Positions 37,595 to 45,687 of a stretch of 64,000 nucleotides of DNA are shown in pieces. The stretch comes from Opitutia bacterium UBA7876. Its GTDB lineage: Bacteria; Verrucomicrobiota; Verrucomicrobiia; Opitutales; Seribacteraceae. The stretch is taken from assembly GCA_002500665.1 (NCBI GenBank), contig DLRY01000050.1, positions 18,378-82,377 on the forward strand. The letters run 5' to 3'. The notes beneath the pieces were generated by a model that saw only the letters and a program-made list of their open reading frames with translations, did not search any database and was not told the DNA's origin. Numbering within the stretch: the first letter of the stretch is position 1; every line of letters starts with the position of its first letter. A program made the position numbers and the translations under genes.

Positions 37595-38059
37595 ATGAAA
37601 TCGACCCAAGCCCTTTTCGTCCTCTGTCTCTGTCTTTGTCCCGCCTGGCTTTCCTGGGCCGAGGGTTCGCAACGAGAGCGGTTCGCGTCCTTCCGGGAAA
37701 AGATGCAGGGGGTGAGGTTTTCCGGTTTTTTTACCATGACCGGCAAGGATAGCCCTCCGATGCAGGAAACCTACGAGATTCAAAGCGTGGAGAAATTCGG
37801 CGATGATGACCTCTGGATCTTCACGGCCCGCGTAAAGTACGGCAACAAGGACGTGGTTCTTCCCATGCCGCTGCCCGTAAAGTGGGCCGGCGAAGTGCCG
37901 GTCATCAGCATGAAGGACCTTACCATTCCGGGCCTCGGGACTTTCAGCGCCCACGTCGTGATCGACGGCGGCAAATACGCCGGTACCTGGGCTCACGGGA
38001 AGGTGGGCGGACATCTTTACGGAACCATTGAGAAGATGAAAAAGGGGGGCGGCAAATGA
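37595..38059 (+). CDS. Small secreted protein of unknown function
   Basis: A 154-residue protein with signal peptide MKSTQALFVLCLCLCPAWLSWA. The mature part (about 23-154) is beta-rich: RFSGFFTMTGKDSPPMQETYEIQ, LWIFTARVKYGNKDVVLPMPL, FSAHVVIDGGKYAGTWAHG, ending in a Lys/Gly-rich tail. Small secreted proteins of this pattern recur in PVC genomes, but I know no assigned function. It is divergent from the 37463 dehydrogenase and overlaps the next gene by four bases (ATGA). Confidence 0.75.
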   Translation: MKSTQALFVLCLCLCPAWLSWAEGSQRERFASFREKMQGVRFSGFFTMTGKDSPPMQETYEIQSVEKFGDDDLWIFTARVKYGNKDVVLPMPLPVKWAGEVPVISMKDLTIPGLGTFSAHVVIDGGKYAGTWAHGKVGGHLYGTIEKMKKGGGK

Positions 38060-39390
38060 ATGCACGAAAACCAGAGCCTTTGCGACTACGCTTGCCTCTC
38101 CTTACATCCATCGCCTTTGCAGGGGGGTATTTCTTCGGTCATGACGGAGGTGAATCATCCCCCATCCATACGGATGGCGGGAAATCGTCCCAGGGCAAGG
38201 AACAGGGAGCGGATGGCGATTCCTCTCTTGGGTCGGTGGCCCGGAAGAATGGCTCGGGGTCCTCGACTTTTGCGCAAGGGGCGGATCGACCTGAAGAGAG
38301 ACGCACCCGGGGCAAGTCCGTTAGGCAACTCCTTTTCGAGGCCCGGGCCGAGTACAGCCCGATTATAAGGTTGTCGGCCTTCGCCGAGGCGCTCTCCGAT
38401 CTCAATGAGGATAACCTCGAAGAAGTTCTCGAGGCTTACGAAACGCTCCCGTTCGGCTTCGAGCACATGCAGGAGTATCGGATGCTCCTCTATGCGTGGG
38501 GGCAGTTCGATCCGACCGGCGCGATCGAATATTGCAACAAGCGGGCCTCGGGAATGGGAGCGGGTTTCGCTACAACAGGAGTTCTCGAGGGCTGGGCCAG
38601 TCGCGATCCCGAGTCAGCCAAGGCCTGGGTTCAGGATCCCGAGAACGCCGGGATGACCAGGCTTTACAACATGGGTCTGGTCCGAGGGTGGGCCAGTCAG
38701 GATCTGCAGGCCGCCTCGCGTTACGTCGAGAGCCTTGAGCCCGGGGATGACGTCGGCAAGTTGGTCTCCACCCTTTCAAATGAGTACTACAAGCAGGGCT
38801 TCGGACCGGCGGCCAGGTGGGCGGAAGGCTTGGCGGATGAAACAATGAAAGAGGCGGCCTTTGCGAACCTGAGCCGTCAAGTTTCCCGCGATAACCCAGC
38901 CACGGTGGCCGAATGGCTTCAGGATCACGTCGATCAACCCTATGCGGTCAAGTCCTTCGAGAATCTGGGCAAGCGCTGGAGCGAGACGGAGCCTGTGGCC
39001 GCCATGGATTATTTTGAGGAACTTCCTGACGGGAAGGCCCGCTCGGAGGGCGTAGACGGGATCATGGAGAACTGGGCCAAGGAAGATCCTCAAGCCGCTG
39101 GCGAGTGGCTTAACGAGAGGGAAGTCGGGCCTGCTCTCGATCCCGTTCTTGCGACCTACGCGCGCGTGGTGTCGGGGGAGGATGGAGCTGCGGCCATGAA
39201 CTGGGCCATGGCGATCTCGGAACCCGAGTTGCAGACCAGGACCGTCACCAAGGTCGGCCAGAACTGGTACCGTCAGGACAAGGAGTCGGTAGAGGCCTGG
39301 TTGCCTCAGAGCGAGCTTCCCGAGGATACCCGAAAGGCGATCCAGAATCCGCCCACGCAAAACTGGTGGCAAAGGCTTACCAACAGGTAG
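38056..39390 (+). CDS. Membrane-anchored TPR-like Trp/Ala-Asp-Pro repeat protein
   Basis: A 444-residue protein with an N-terminal membrane segment (LLTSIAFAGGYFFG), a Ser/Gly/Asp-rich linker (about 30-80), then tandem helical repeats of about 30-35 residues marked by Trp-Ala-x-x-Asp-Pro: WGQFDPTGAIEYC, GWASRDPESAKAWV, GWASQDLQAASRYVE, NWAKEDPQAAGEWLN. Such repeats, often scored as TPR-like, are characteristic of Verrucomicrobiota surface or periplasmic proteins and presumably mediate protein contacts. Start overlaps the preceding gene stop by four bases, so the two are probably made together. No catalytic motif seen. Confidence 0.8.
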   Translation: MNARKPEPLRLRLPLLTSIAFAGGYFFGHDGGESSPIHTDGGKSSQGKEQGADGDSSLGSVARKNGSGSSTFAQGADRPEERRTRGKSVRQLLFEARAEYSPIIRLSAFAEALSDLNEDNLEEVLEAYETLPFGFEHMQEYRMLLYAWGQFDPTGAIEYCNKRASGMGAGFATTGVLEGWASRDPESAKAWVQDPENAGMTRLYNMGLVRGWASQDLQAASRYVESLEPGDDVGKLVSTLSNEYYKQGFGPAARWAEGLADETMKEAAFANLSRQVSRDNPATVAEWLQDHVDQPYAVKSFENLGKRWSETEPVAAMDYFEELPDGKARSEGVDGIMENWAKEDPQAAGEWLNEREVGPALDPVLATYARVVSGEDGAAAMNWAMAISEPELQTRTVTKVGQNWYRQDKESVEAWLPQSELPEDTRKAIQNPPTQNWWQRLTNR

Positions 39391-39412
39391 GCCGGATCCG
39401 CACGAGTTTGGC

Positions 39413-39718
39413 CTAAGGCTTCGGTTCCTTAGCGAGAGCCTCGATCTCCTCCTTCATAAAGGCGAGGTACCTCTCCGGATCCTTCTGAAACCTCGGCAGG
39501 CAGGGCTTGCAGCAGAACTTGATCGGCGTCCCCTTGTAGACGTGGACGTAGGGGATCATGTCCGGGTCTTCCCCGAAGTCATTCCCCGAGACGACGCAGA
39601 AATCGAGCGGATAGGAGCCCTGCTCGGTACTTGTCGCTCCACCGGAACAGCCTAAGAGAGCGAGTAGGGAAGAGAGGAGAAGAACTCCCCAAGCGAGTGG
39701 CAGGCATCCGGGTTGCAT
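39413..39718 (-). CDS. Small lipoprotein with YHS/TRASH-like Cys motif
   Basis: A 101-residue lipoprotein: hydrophobic N-terminus ending in LLALLGCSG (lipidated Cys24), then LDFCVVSGND and IKFCCKPCLPRF, a spacing typical of YHS or TRASH-like metal-binding domains (Cys, about 25 residues, then Cys-Cys-x-x-Cys). Such domains bind copper or other soft metals. It is 48 bases downstream of a DUF1080 gene and the last gene of the DUF1592-led run. Metal specificity cannot be read from sequence. Confidence 0.8.
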   Translation of the reverse strand: MQPGCLPLAWGVLLLSSLLALLGCSGGATSTEQGSYPLDFCVVSGNDFGEDPDMIPYVHVYKGTPIKFCCKPCLPRFQKDPERYLAFMKEEIEALAKEPKP

Positions 39719-39766
39719 AGGGGAAGAGTTTCCTATTTACGTCACAAGGTCAAGGGGAGAAGAGCC

Positions 39767-40387
39767 TCAGAGCTTACGGGCCCGCATGTTGCGGAAGGCG
39801 ACGGTTCCTCCCTTGCCGTGGTGCTGAATCCCGAAGCTGCCCTTGAGGGATTGCCTGTGTTCCACTTCGGACACCAGCTTTCCATTGAGGAAGGTCTTGA
39901 TGCTCGGCCCCTTGCAGACGACCCTGAACCTGTTCCACTCCGAAGGCTTGAACAATCCATTGGAGCGTTCCTTGTACTCCGCTTCCTTGCCCTTGGCCGG
40001 ATACAGCCACCCGCCCATCCCGATCCCGTAAACGCCGCCGGGCTTGGACTGGTCGATTTCGCATTGGTAGCCCTTGGGCTTTCCTTTGTCTCCCACTAGC
40101 CTGAAGCCAAGGCCTGAGTTGAATCCCTTGTAGTCGAGGGGGATCTTGACCTCCGTCTCGACTTCGAAATCGGCCATCTTGAGGTCGGAAACCACCCATA
40201 CGTTTACCTTTGAGAAAAGTCGCAGTTCTCCATCCTTGGCCTCGAAGGACTCGACCTTGGCGCGGGGAGTCCAGCCTTGTGTGGTCTTGCCGTCGAAGAG
40301 GGGTGTCCACGCCTTGTCGGGTTCCTCCGCTCCAAGATAAAGAATAGCCGAGACGAAGAAGGCGAGGGAGCTGACGTACTCTTTCAT
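39767..40387 (-). CDS. Secreted DUF1080 protein (3-keto-disaccharide hydrolase family)
   Basis: A 206-residue single-domain protein with a signal peptide (about 1-20). Family landmarks: WTPLFDGKTTQGWTPRAK, FEVETEVKIPLDYKGFNSG, WNRFRVVCKGPSIKTFLNG, and the terminal IQHHGKGGTVAFRNMRARKL. It is the third DUF1080 domain in the window. The start lies four bases after the DUF1552 stop. Likely handles oxidised sugars released by other proteins; substrate inferred only from the family. Confidence 0.9.
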   Translation of the reverse strand: MKEYVSSLAFFVSAILYLGAEEPDKAWTPLFDGKTTQGWTPRAKVESFEAKDGELRLFSKVNVWVVSDLKMADFEVETEVKIPLDYKGFNSGLGFRLVGDKGKPKGYQCEIDQSKPGGVYGIGMGGWLYPAKGKEAEYKERSNGLFKPSEWNRFRVVCKGPSIKTFLNGKLVSEVEHRQSLKGSFGIQHHGKGGTVAFRNMRARKL

Positions 40388-40391
40388 CGGA

Positions 40392-41729
40392 CTAGGCTAG
40401 GTCAAGGGGACCTCCCTGGGAGAGGGATGAGTTTCCGAAAGTCTCGAGGGGGTGCCCAACTGCGTGGGCCAGACTGAGGAGAAAGCGGTTGTGGGCGCTG
40501 CCGGCGCAGGGGAGGGATCTTCCCATCTTGAAGCCGAACCCGCCGCCCGCCAGCAGGAAGGGGATGTCGTTGAGGGTATGGCTGTTCCCCTTGCCCAGCT
40601 CGTTCGTCCAAACCACGAGGGTATTGTCGAGCATGGAGCCCGCCTGACCGGGCTCTGGCGTGGACTCGAGCTTTTTCAAAAGGTAGGCGAGCTCTTGCGC
40701 AAACCAGGTGTTGATCCGGATTAGCTTATCGTAGGCGTCCTTGTTCTTGTCCGGTTCGTGGGAGAGGGTGTGGTGCCGCTGGTCGATGTCGAGCCAGCTC
40801 ATCTTGGCCTGGCCCACGGACTTTGTGAACTGAAGGGTGGCCACGCGGGTGAAATCGTTGACGAAGGAGTTTACCAGCAGGTCGATCTGCATCCGGCTGA
40901 GGGTGGGGAGGTTATCGTTGAGGTTTTCCACACCTTCCTGAAGGGGAGGGGGTTTGCCGGCCAAGTTCTTAAGATGATCGGATCGGGAGAATTCCTTGTC
41001 CATCCGGTCGACCAGGTTGGTATGCTCGACCAGAAGCCTGCGGTCGCTTGGGGAAAGTCTGTCGGCCACTTGGGAGAGGTCCGACTTGAGGTCGTCCAGG
41101 ATGGAGCGTACCTGCTTCTTCTCCCTGACGTTTCCGTAGAGCTTGCGGAAGGCCTCGTAAGGGTCGCCCAAGGGAGCGACGGGTTGGTTGGGCCCGGCGT
41201 AGGACATGCGCGTCCATGGATCGGCCTTGTCGAGAACCCCGACCCCGAAATGAAGAACCCCGTTGCGTGTCCGGGTTTCATCCTTGGACTGGAGGAAATT
41301 TGCGATCTCATGGTCGATGGATATTCCCTTGGGCCAACCGGCGGGGGTATGCCCTCCTCCCTGAATGTTTCCGGGGTAAAGCTCGATACCCGTAAGCAGG
41401 CAGCTCATGCCCCGCATGTGGTTGTCCCCGTCGCCCCGTACCTTGTTGTGGAGGTTCTTGAGGAAAAGGAGCCGGTCGCGGAAGGGCTCGAGAGGCTTGG
41501 TGATGGTCTTGAGCTCGAAGTCCTCGCCCTGCTTGTCGGGCCAGAAGTGCTTCGGGATGGTCCCATTGGGACTGAACATGACGATGAGGCGCTGCTTGGG
41601 CCGGGTCGATGCCACGGCCGGAGCGGCCTTCAGGTGGGCCACTTGCGAAACCAAGGGAAGAGAGAGGGCGGAGAGGCCAAGCCCCTTGAGGGCTTCGCGA
41701 CGGTTCAGGCTATGTAAGGCAGGTTTCAT
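40392..41729 (-). CDS. DUF1552 protein with twin-arginine signal
   Basis: A 445-residue protein starting at the ATG at 41729 (the frame is open to 41759 but that overlaps the preceding gene). The signal LNRREALKGLG carries twin arginines (10-11). Family landmarks: RLIVMFSPNGTIPKHFWP, NHMRGMSCLLTG, AGWPKGISIDHEIA and VVWTNELGKGNSH. Like DUF1501 it has an alkaline-phosphatase/sulfatase-type fold, and it is found paired with DUF1592 cytochromes across the PVC group. It starts seven bases after that partner here. Function unproven. Confidence 0.9.
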   Translation of the reverse strand: MKPALHSLNRREALKGLGLSALSLPLVSQVAHLKAAPAVASTRPKQRLIVMFSPNGTIPKHFWPDKQGEDFELKTITKPLEPFRDRLLFLKNLHNKVRGDGDNHMRGMSCLLTGIELYPGNIQGGGHTPAGWPKGISIDHEIANFLQSKDETRTRNGVLHFGVGVLDKADPWTRMSYAGPNQPVAPLGDPYEAFRKLYGNVREKKQVRSILDDLKSDLSQVADRLSPSDRRLLVEHTNLVDRMDKEFSRSDHLKNLAGKPPPLQEGVENLNDNLPTLSRMQIDLLVNSFVNDFTRVATLQFTKSVGQAKMSWLDIDQRHHTLSHEPDKNKDAYDKLIRINTWFAQELAYLLKKLESTPEPGQAGSMLDNTLVVWTNELGKGNSHTLNDIPFLLAGGGFGFKMGRSLPCAGSAHNRFLLSLAHAVGHPLETFGNSSLSQGGPLDLA

Positions 41730-41736
41730 TCCAGGC

Positions 41737-44037
41737 TCATTTGGCGTAAAGGAAACCATCCTTTGCCGCTTCCAGGCAAAGACTCAGGTAAAGATCAGTC
41801 AATTTCGAGGTGGCCAGTTCTTTCATAAACGTTTTGTTTGACGCAATTGCATAGCGCGTTGGCTCCTGTTTGGCAACGTACTTGAAGAGCTCCTCTGTAA
41901 AAAAAGTTTCCGATGCTTCACTGGCCAGGGAGTGTCTGAGAAGGTCGCCCGGGCCGTTCATGGGCAATTCGTTACCCTCGCGATCGAGGTAGGTGACCTT
42001 GAGGCTGGAGGACTTGTCTTCCGTCTTGCCCCTAACCCGGCCGGTGGCATCGAAACCCTCAAGGAGAAAGCCGGTCGAGTTGATCAGGTCGTGGCAAACC
42101 ATGCAGTCGGCCGACTTGGTGAGGGCGGTTACTTTTTGCCTCATGCTCCAGGAGGGGTCGAAGTCGGAGCTCTTGAAGGAGATGGCCTCTTTAGGTGGGC
42201 GCAGGTGACGGCCGAGAATCTTGCGGGCCACGAAGACGCCTCGATGAATGGGGGAGGTCTCGTCCGGGTAGGAGTGATGGGCGAGGAGATAGGGGTGGGT
42301 GAAAAGACCCTGCCTGCCTATTTTTTCGGATGGGTAGGGAGGAAAGGCGGTGAAAGTCGATTGCCGGGCCTGCTCGATCCCGTAGTAGGCGGCCAATTTG
42401 GGGCTGAGGGGAATTTCACCTGCCCGCAAGAGGTCGTCGAGGGTTCCCCTTTTTTCCCAAACCACCGAGTCGAGGTACTTGATCAGCGACCTCCTTAAGT
42501 CCGAAATCACTTCCTCGTCGAACTTGGGGAAAAGGGTGGGGTCCTTCTTAGGGGATTCATTTTGGTTGATTTCAAGCCAATGAAGCAGGAAATCCCGAAA
42601 CTTAGCCCGGGCTCTGGGGTCCTCGAGCATTTGCCTGGCCAAAGTCGCCTGTTGGACCTCCTTGCTCAGGTTGCCCTTCTCAATCAACTGGTGGAGCCTT
42701 TCGTTGGGAAGGGAATCCCAAAGGTAGAGGGCGAGACGCGTGGCCACGACGTGAACGTCCTTCTCCTTCTTGGCGAGGGCTTGCCACTCCGGATATAGGA
42801 ACCGCGGAGACTTCAGGGCCAGAAGGACTACCTCCTCGACCGTTGAGGCAAGGCTTTTCGAATCCTCAAAGCGCGACCGGACAAAGAAATCCTTTTGCTT
42901 GTCGCTGAGGGGTTCCCGAAAGGCAAACTGTAGAAGTTGGAGCAGGAACTCCTCGATCCGCTCGGCCCGATGCGGATCGTCCGGTTTAGTTTTGGCGAAG
43001 CTGTCGATTCTTTCGTTGACGTATTTGCCCGCATCAAGGGCGGCGTAGGTAACCGCCTCGTCCCAGGCCTGCTCGACCATCGTTCCTCTTTCAAAGCCGG
43101 CGGAGGAGTCGTCGGGCGGAAGTTTCTGCTGGAGGATCAGGCTGGGAGGCACGCTCTGCTGGAAAAGGAATTCCCGAGGGATTACCTCCTTCTTCCCCCT
43201 CGGGGGCTTCCACCTAAGCCGTACCTTTGCGACCGGGTCCTTGAACTTGAAGAAATCGAGCATGATCGGGTAGGGTCTTCCCCCGAGCAGGAAAAGGCGT
43301 ACGCTCTTTTCCCGCTCCTTTCCTCCGGTCACCGTCTCGTCGATGGAAGCCTTTTTGCCGTCCCGGTTGATCCAGAAGGAAAAACCATTGTGAGAGTGGA
43401 CGAAAAATTCATACCAACCCGTTTCAATCGGAACGATCGAACCCTGCCAGAGAACGGAGAATCCATCCTTATTCATGCCTTCGAAGGGAGCGTTTGCCCC
43501 GAAGTCGAAATCCACTTCGCCATCGATTCGGTCCTTTTTCTTCTGGTGACGCTTGTTCATCTTCTTGACATCGTAGTAAGTGGCCCTCAATCCAGTCATT
43601 TTCTCGTCGATGACGGGTATGCGCGAGCCTGAGAACTGGGCGAAGAGGTCGGCCACGGATTGGCGGAACTGGCGGTTGGTCAGGCGGGCCAGGGCAACTT
43701 CGCGGGGAGCGCTTTCCCCACGCTTTTGCCAGAAGGTCTCGAAGACGTAGGCGGCGACCAGTTTGGCGTTTTCTCCCCGGCAAAGTTCGGGCTCAAGTTC
43801 GGGCATGGTTCTGTCCACCACCCGGACCAGTTTTTCGAGGGGCCAGTCCCCGAGCAAGGGCTTGTCGTATTCGCCCTCCACGCCGCTCCCGTCCTTGCCA
43901 TGACACTCAGCGCACTGCTTCTCGAAGATGGCCTTTCCCTTCAGCAAGGAAGCCATGTCCGGTTTCCCCGTCAGCGAGAAAACAACGGACCCAAGCAGGC
44001 TTGCAGTGAGGAACAGTCTTAATGAGTTCACTCCCAT
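41737..44037 (-). CDS. DUF1592-family secreted cytochrome with PA14-like domain
   Basis: A 766-residue protein with a signal-like N-terminus. A c-type heme motif CAECH sits at 42-46 in an N-terminal cytochrome domain. ARLTNRQFRQSVADLF marks DUF1587, then a PA14-like segment (about 150-280, GLRATYYD and WYEFFVHSHNGFSFWINRDG), then DUF1592/DUF1588/DUF1585 (HWLEINQNES, SPIHRGVFVARKILGRHLRPP, and a second heme motif CMVCH in KSADCMVCHDLINSTGF). It leads the DUF1552-DUF1080-lipoprotein run and probably passes electrons from a bound carbohydrate-like substrate. Confidence 0.92.
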   Translation of the reverse strand: MGVNSLRLFLTASLLGSVVFSLTGKPDMASLLKGKAIFEKQCAECHGKDGSGVEGEYDKPLLGDWPLEKLVRVVDRTMPELEPELCRGENAKLVAAYVFETFWQKRGESAPREVALARLTNRQFRQSVADLFAQFSGSRIPVIDEKMTGLRATYYDVKKMNKRHQKKKDRIDGEVDFDFGANAPFEGMNKDGFSVLWQGSIVPIETGWYEFFVHSHNGFSFWINRDGKKASIDETVTGGKEREKSVRLFLLGGRPYPIMLDFFKFKDPVAKVRLRWKPPRGKKEVIPREFLFQQSVPPSLILQQKLPPDDSSAGFERGTMVEQAWDEAVTYAALDAGKYVNERIDSFAKTKPDDPHRAERIEEFLLQLLQFAFREPLSDKQKDFFVRSRFEDSKSLASTVEEVVLLALKSPRFLYPEWQALAKKEKDVHVVATRLALYLWDSLPNERLHQLIEKGNLSKEVQQATLARQMLEDPRARAKFRDFLLHWLEINQNESPKKDPTLFPKFDEEVISDLRRSLIKYLDSVVWEKRGTLDDLLRAGEIPLSPKLAAYYGIEQARQSTFTAFPPYPSEKIGRQGLFTHPYLLAHHSYPDETSPIHRGVFVARKILGRHLRPPKEAISFKSSDFDPSWSMRQKVTALTKSADCMVCHDLINSTGFLLEGFDATGRVRGKTEDKSSSLKVTYLDREGNELPMNGPGDLLRHSLASEASETFFTEELFKYVAKQEPTRYAIASNKTFMKELATSKLTDLYLSLCLEAAKDGFLYAK

Positions 44038-44099
44038 TAATATACCATAAGCTCGGTTTTAGCCCAACCCGAAGTGGGCTTGAGGGCAGGATTTAGCTT

Positions 44100-44675
44100 T
44101 CAAGGCATGCCCCAGAGAAACATTTGCTCTTCGCCCTCCCGGTTGGGGAAATTGCGGGGGGTCCATTGTTCGCGTAATTCCAGAAATGGTGAAAAGAGGT
44201 CGGTGATTTCCTCCAGATTCGTCCCGAAGGGAGGCTCTTCCTGCTCCCTTGGAATAAAGAAATGAATGGCCAGAAAGAGCCCTCCCGGCTTGAGCGAATC
44301 CTTGAGGCTGCAGGCGTAGTCCTGCCTTCGATCCAAGTCGATGGCGCAAAAGAGGGTGTGCTCGAAGACGAGGTCGAATTTCTCTTTGGGCGGGTTTTGG
44401 AGAAAATCTCCTTCGCGAAAATGCAGGTTTGCGATGCCCGGGTATTTTTCCTGGGCCAACCCAATGGCGGTGGGGGAAAGATCGAGCGCCGTGGTCAGGT
44501 AGCCGGATGATGCAAGGTGATGGGCGTCGTGTCCGATCCCGCATCCGGGCACCAGGGCACTCCCTCCACGGGGCGTCGGGTTACGGTCCGACCAGTCCAC
44601 CAAGCCGGGGGCCGGCAGGTCCTTGTTCCAGGGGGTGTCCTCCGCGAGGTATCGCTCTTCCCAATCGGTGGGCAT
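44100..44675 (-). CDS. SAM-dependent methyltransferase, TPMT-like
   Basis: A 191-residue cytoplasmic enzyme when started at the ATG at 44675 (MPTDWEERYLAEDTPWN), which lies four bases after the LamG stop; an ATG at 44705 would overlap that gene by 26 bases. The SAM site is SALVPGCGIGHDAHHLASSG with the acidic ALDLSPTAIG strand; FDLVFEHTLFCAID and LKPGGLFLAIHFF follow. The TPMT family methylates thiols, selenium, tellurium or halides, often in detoxification. It does not obviously fit the polysaccharide genes around it. Confidence 0.87.
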   Translation of the reverse strand: MPTDWEERYLAEDTPWNKDLPAPGLVDWSDRNPTPRGGSALVPGCGIGHDAHHLASSGYLTTALDLSPTAIGLAQEKYPGIANLHFREGDFLQNPPKEKFDLVFEHTLFCAIDLDRRQDYACSLKDSLKPGGLFLAIHFFIPREQEEPPFGTNLEEITDLFSPFLELREQWTPRNFPNREGEEQMFLWGMP

Positions 44676-44679
44676 GGGA

Positions 44680-45687
44680 TCAGGGGGCGAGCCTTTGAAC
44701 TTCATCCGGGTTGAGGGGGCGGTCGAAAAGAGCTATCTCGTCGAGGCGTCCTTCCCAATTCGAACGCGCGTCGTTTCGCCCTCCGATGAAGAAATCCTCC
44801 GCCCGGTCTTCCTTTTTGAGGACCGCCTCGATTTCCAGCTTACCGCCGAGGTAGACCTTGGCGTTTGAGCCCTTCCGAACTAGGGCGGCTTGTCGCCAAG
44901 TCCAGCGGGGAACGGAAGTCTTCCCAAGGTGGCTTGTTTGTCCGTTACGCAAGAGCAGGCGGCCCTTAGCATCAAGGCCCAGGTGGTTTCCAAGGGCGTC
45001 GGGGGCATGGTTTCTCCCGCGGCTGAACATCCAGCCGAGCACGGGCCGGGAGTCGAAGGGCATGCCGTTCCAAAACCATAGGGAAACCGTGTAGTCCTTG
45101 CCTAATCCCGACAAGCGTATCCGGAGGCGACCGCCCGCGAAATGGGCCGTCCGGTTGACCTGCCCGGGCGTGAAGCTTTCCGATTCCGGACCTTCCAGGT
45201 AGAATACTACCCCGTCCTCGTAGTGGCCGTCGCGCCTCCCCTGCTCGTCGATGGCGGAGGGCCCCTCGAATTCGTCCAGACGCCACCAGTGGAGGGGCTT
45301 GAGGTCGGCAATTGCCCGAGCAAGGGAGCCTTGAGAAGCCAGTGGGATGCGGCGCGGTTTTGGGCAAACTTTCTCGAGGAGTCGCAGGCATGCCTCCGTG
45401 ATCTTGGGCTCTGCTTGCACCTCAAGTCCCGCGGAACGCGCGGCCCAAGTGTTGTAACCGCCGAGGAAATGCTGCTCGGGCGGAGGGATGTAGCCGTCGG
45501 CGCCATTGGCTAACTCGATGACCATCGTTTTGGGCAGCGGACTCTTTGCCTTCAGCTTCAGACCGGTCAGGGCATAAGTCTCGTTAGGGGTCGTGGTGAT
45601 CGCGACGTCCCCGATGCCCGACCAGACGAGAACGGCGAAAAAGACGGCAAGCCATGCGAAGAACTTGTTGTTGATGGGGTCCTTCAT
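44680..45687 (-). CDS. Membrane-anchored ceramidase-like fragment fused to a LamG domain
   Basis: A 335-residue protein. An N-terminal membrane segment (KFFAWLAVFFAVLVW) runs straight into residues about 27-110 that match only the last part of neutral/alkaline ceramidase-like proteins (GDVAITTTPNETY, KTMVIELANGADGYIPPP, FLGGYNTWAARSAGLE). The catalytic N-terminal domain of that family is missing. Residues about 130-335 are a LamG/concanavalin-like domain (WWRLDEFEGPSAIDEQG ... LDEIALFDRPLNPDEV). There is no gap to the upstream sulfatase. It may be an internal deletion product that survives as a carbohydrate-binding protein. Confidence 0.75.
   Translation of the reverse strand: MKDPINNKFFAWLAVFFAVLVWSGIGDVAITTTPNETYALTGLKLKAKSPLPKTMVIELANGADGYIPPPEQHFLGGYNTWAARSAGLEVQAEPKITEACLRLLEKVCPKPRRIPLASQGSLARAIADLKPLHWWRLDEFEGPSAIDEQGRRDGHYEDGVVFYLEGPESESFTPGQVNRTAHFAGGRLRIRLSGLGKDYTVSLWFWNGMPFDSRPVLGWMFSRGRNHAPDALGNHLGLDAKGRLLLRNGQTSHLGKTSVPRWTWRQAALVRKGSNAKVYLGGKLEIEAVLKKEDRAEDFFIGGRNDARSNWEGRLDEIALFDRPLNPDEVQRLAP

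Noticed and set aside
37508..38065. Minus-strand open frame of 185 codons opposite the 37595 gene
   Set aside because: The plus-strand gene has a clean signal peptide and ATGA coupling to the next gene; the antisense frame has neither.
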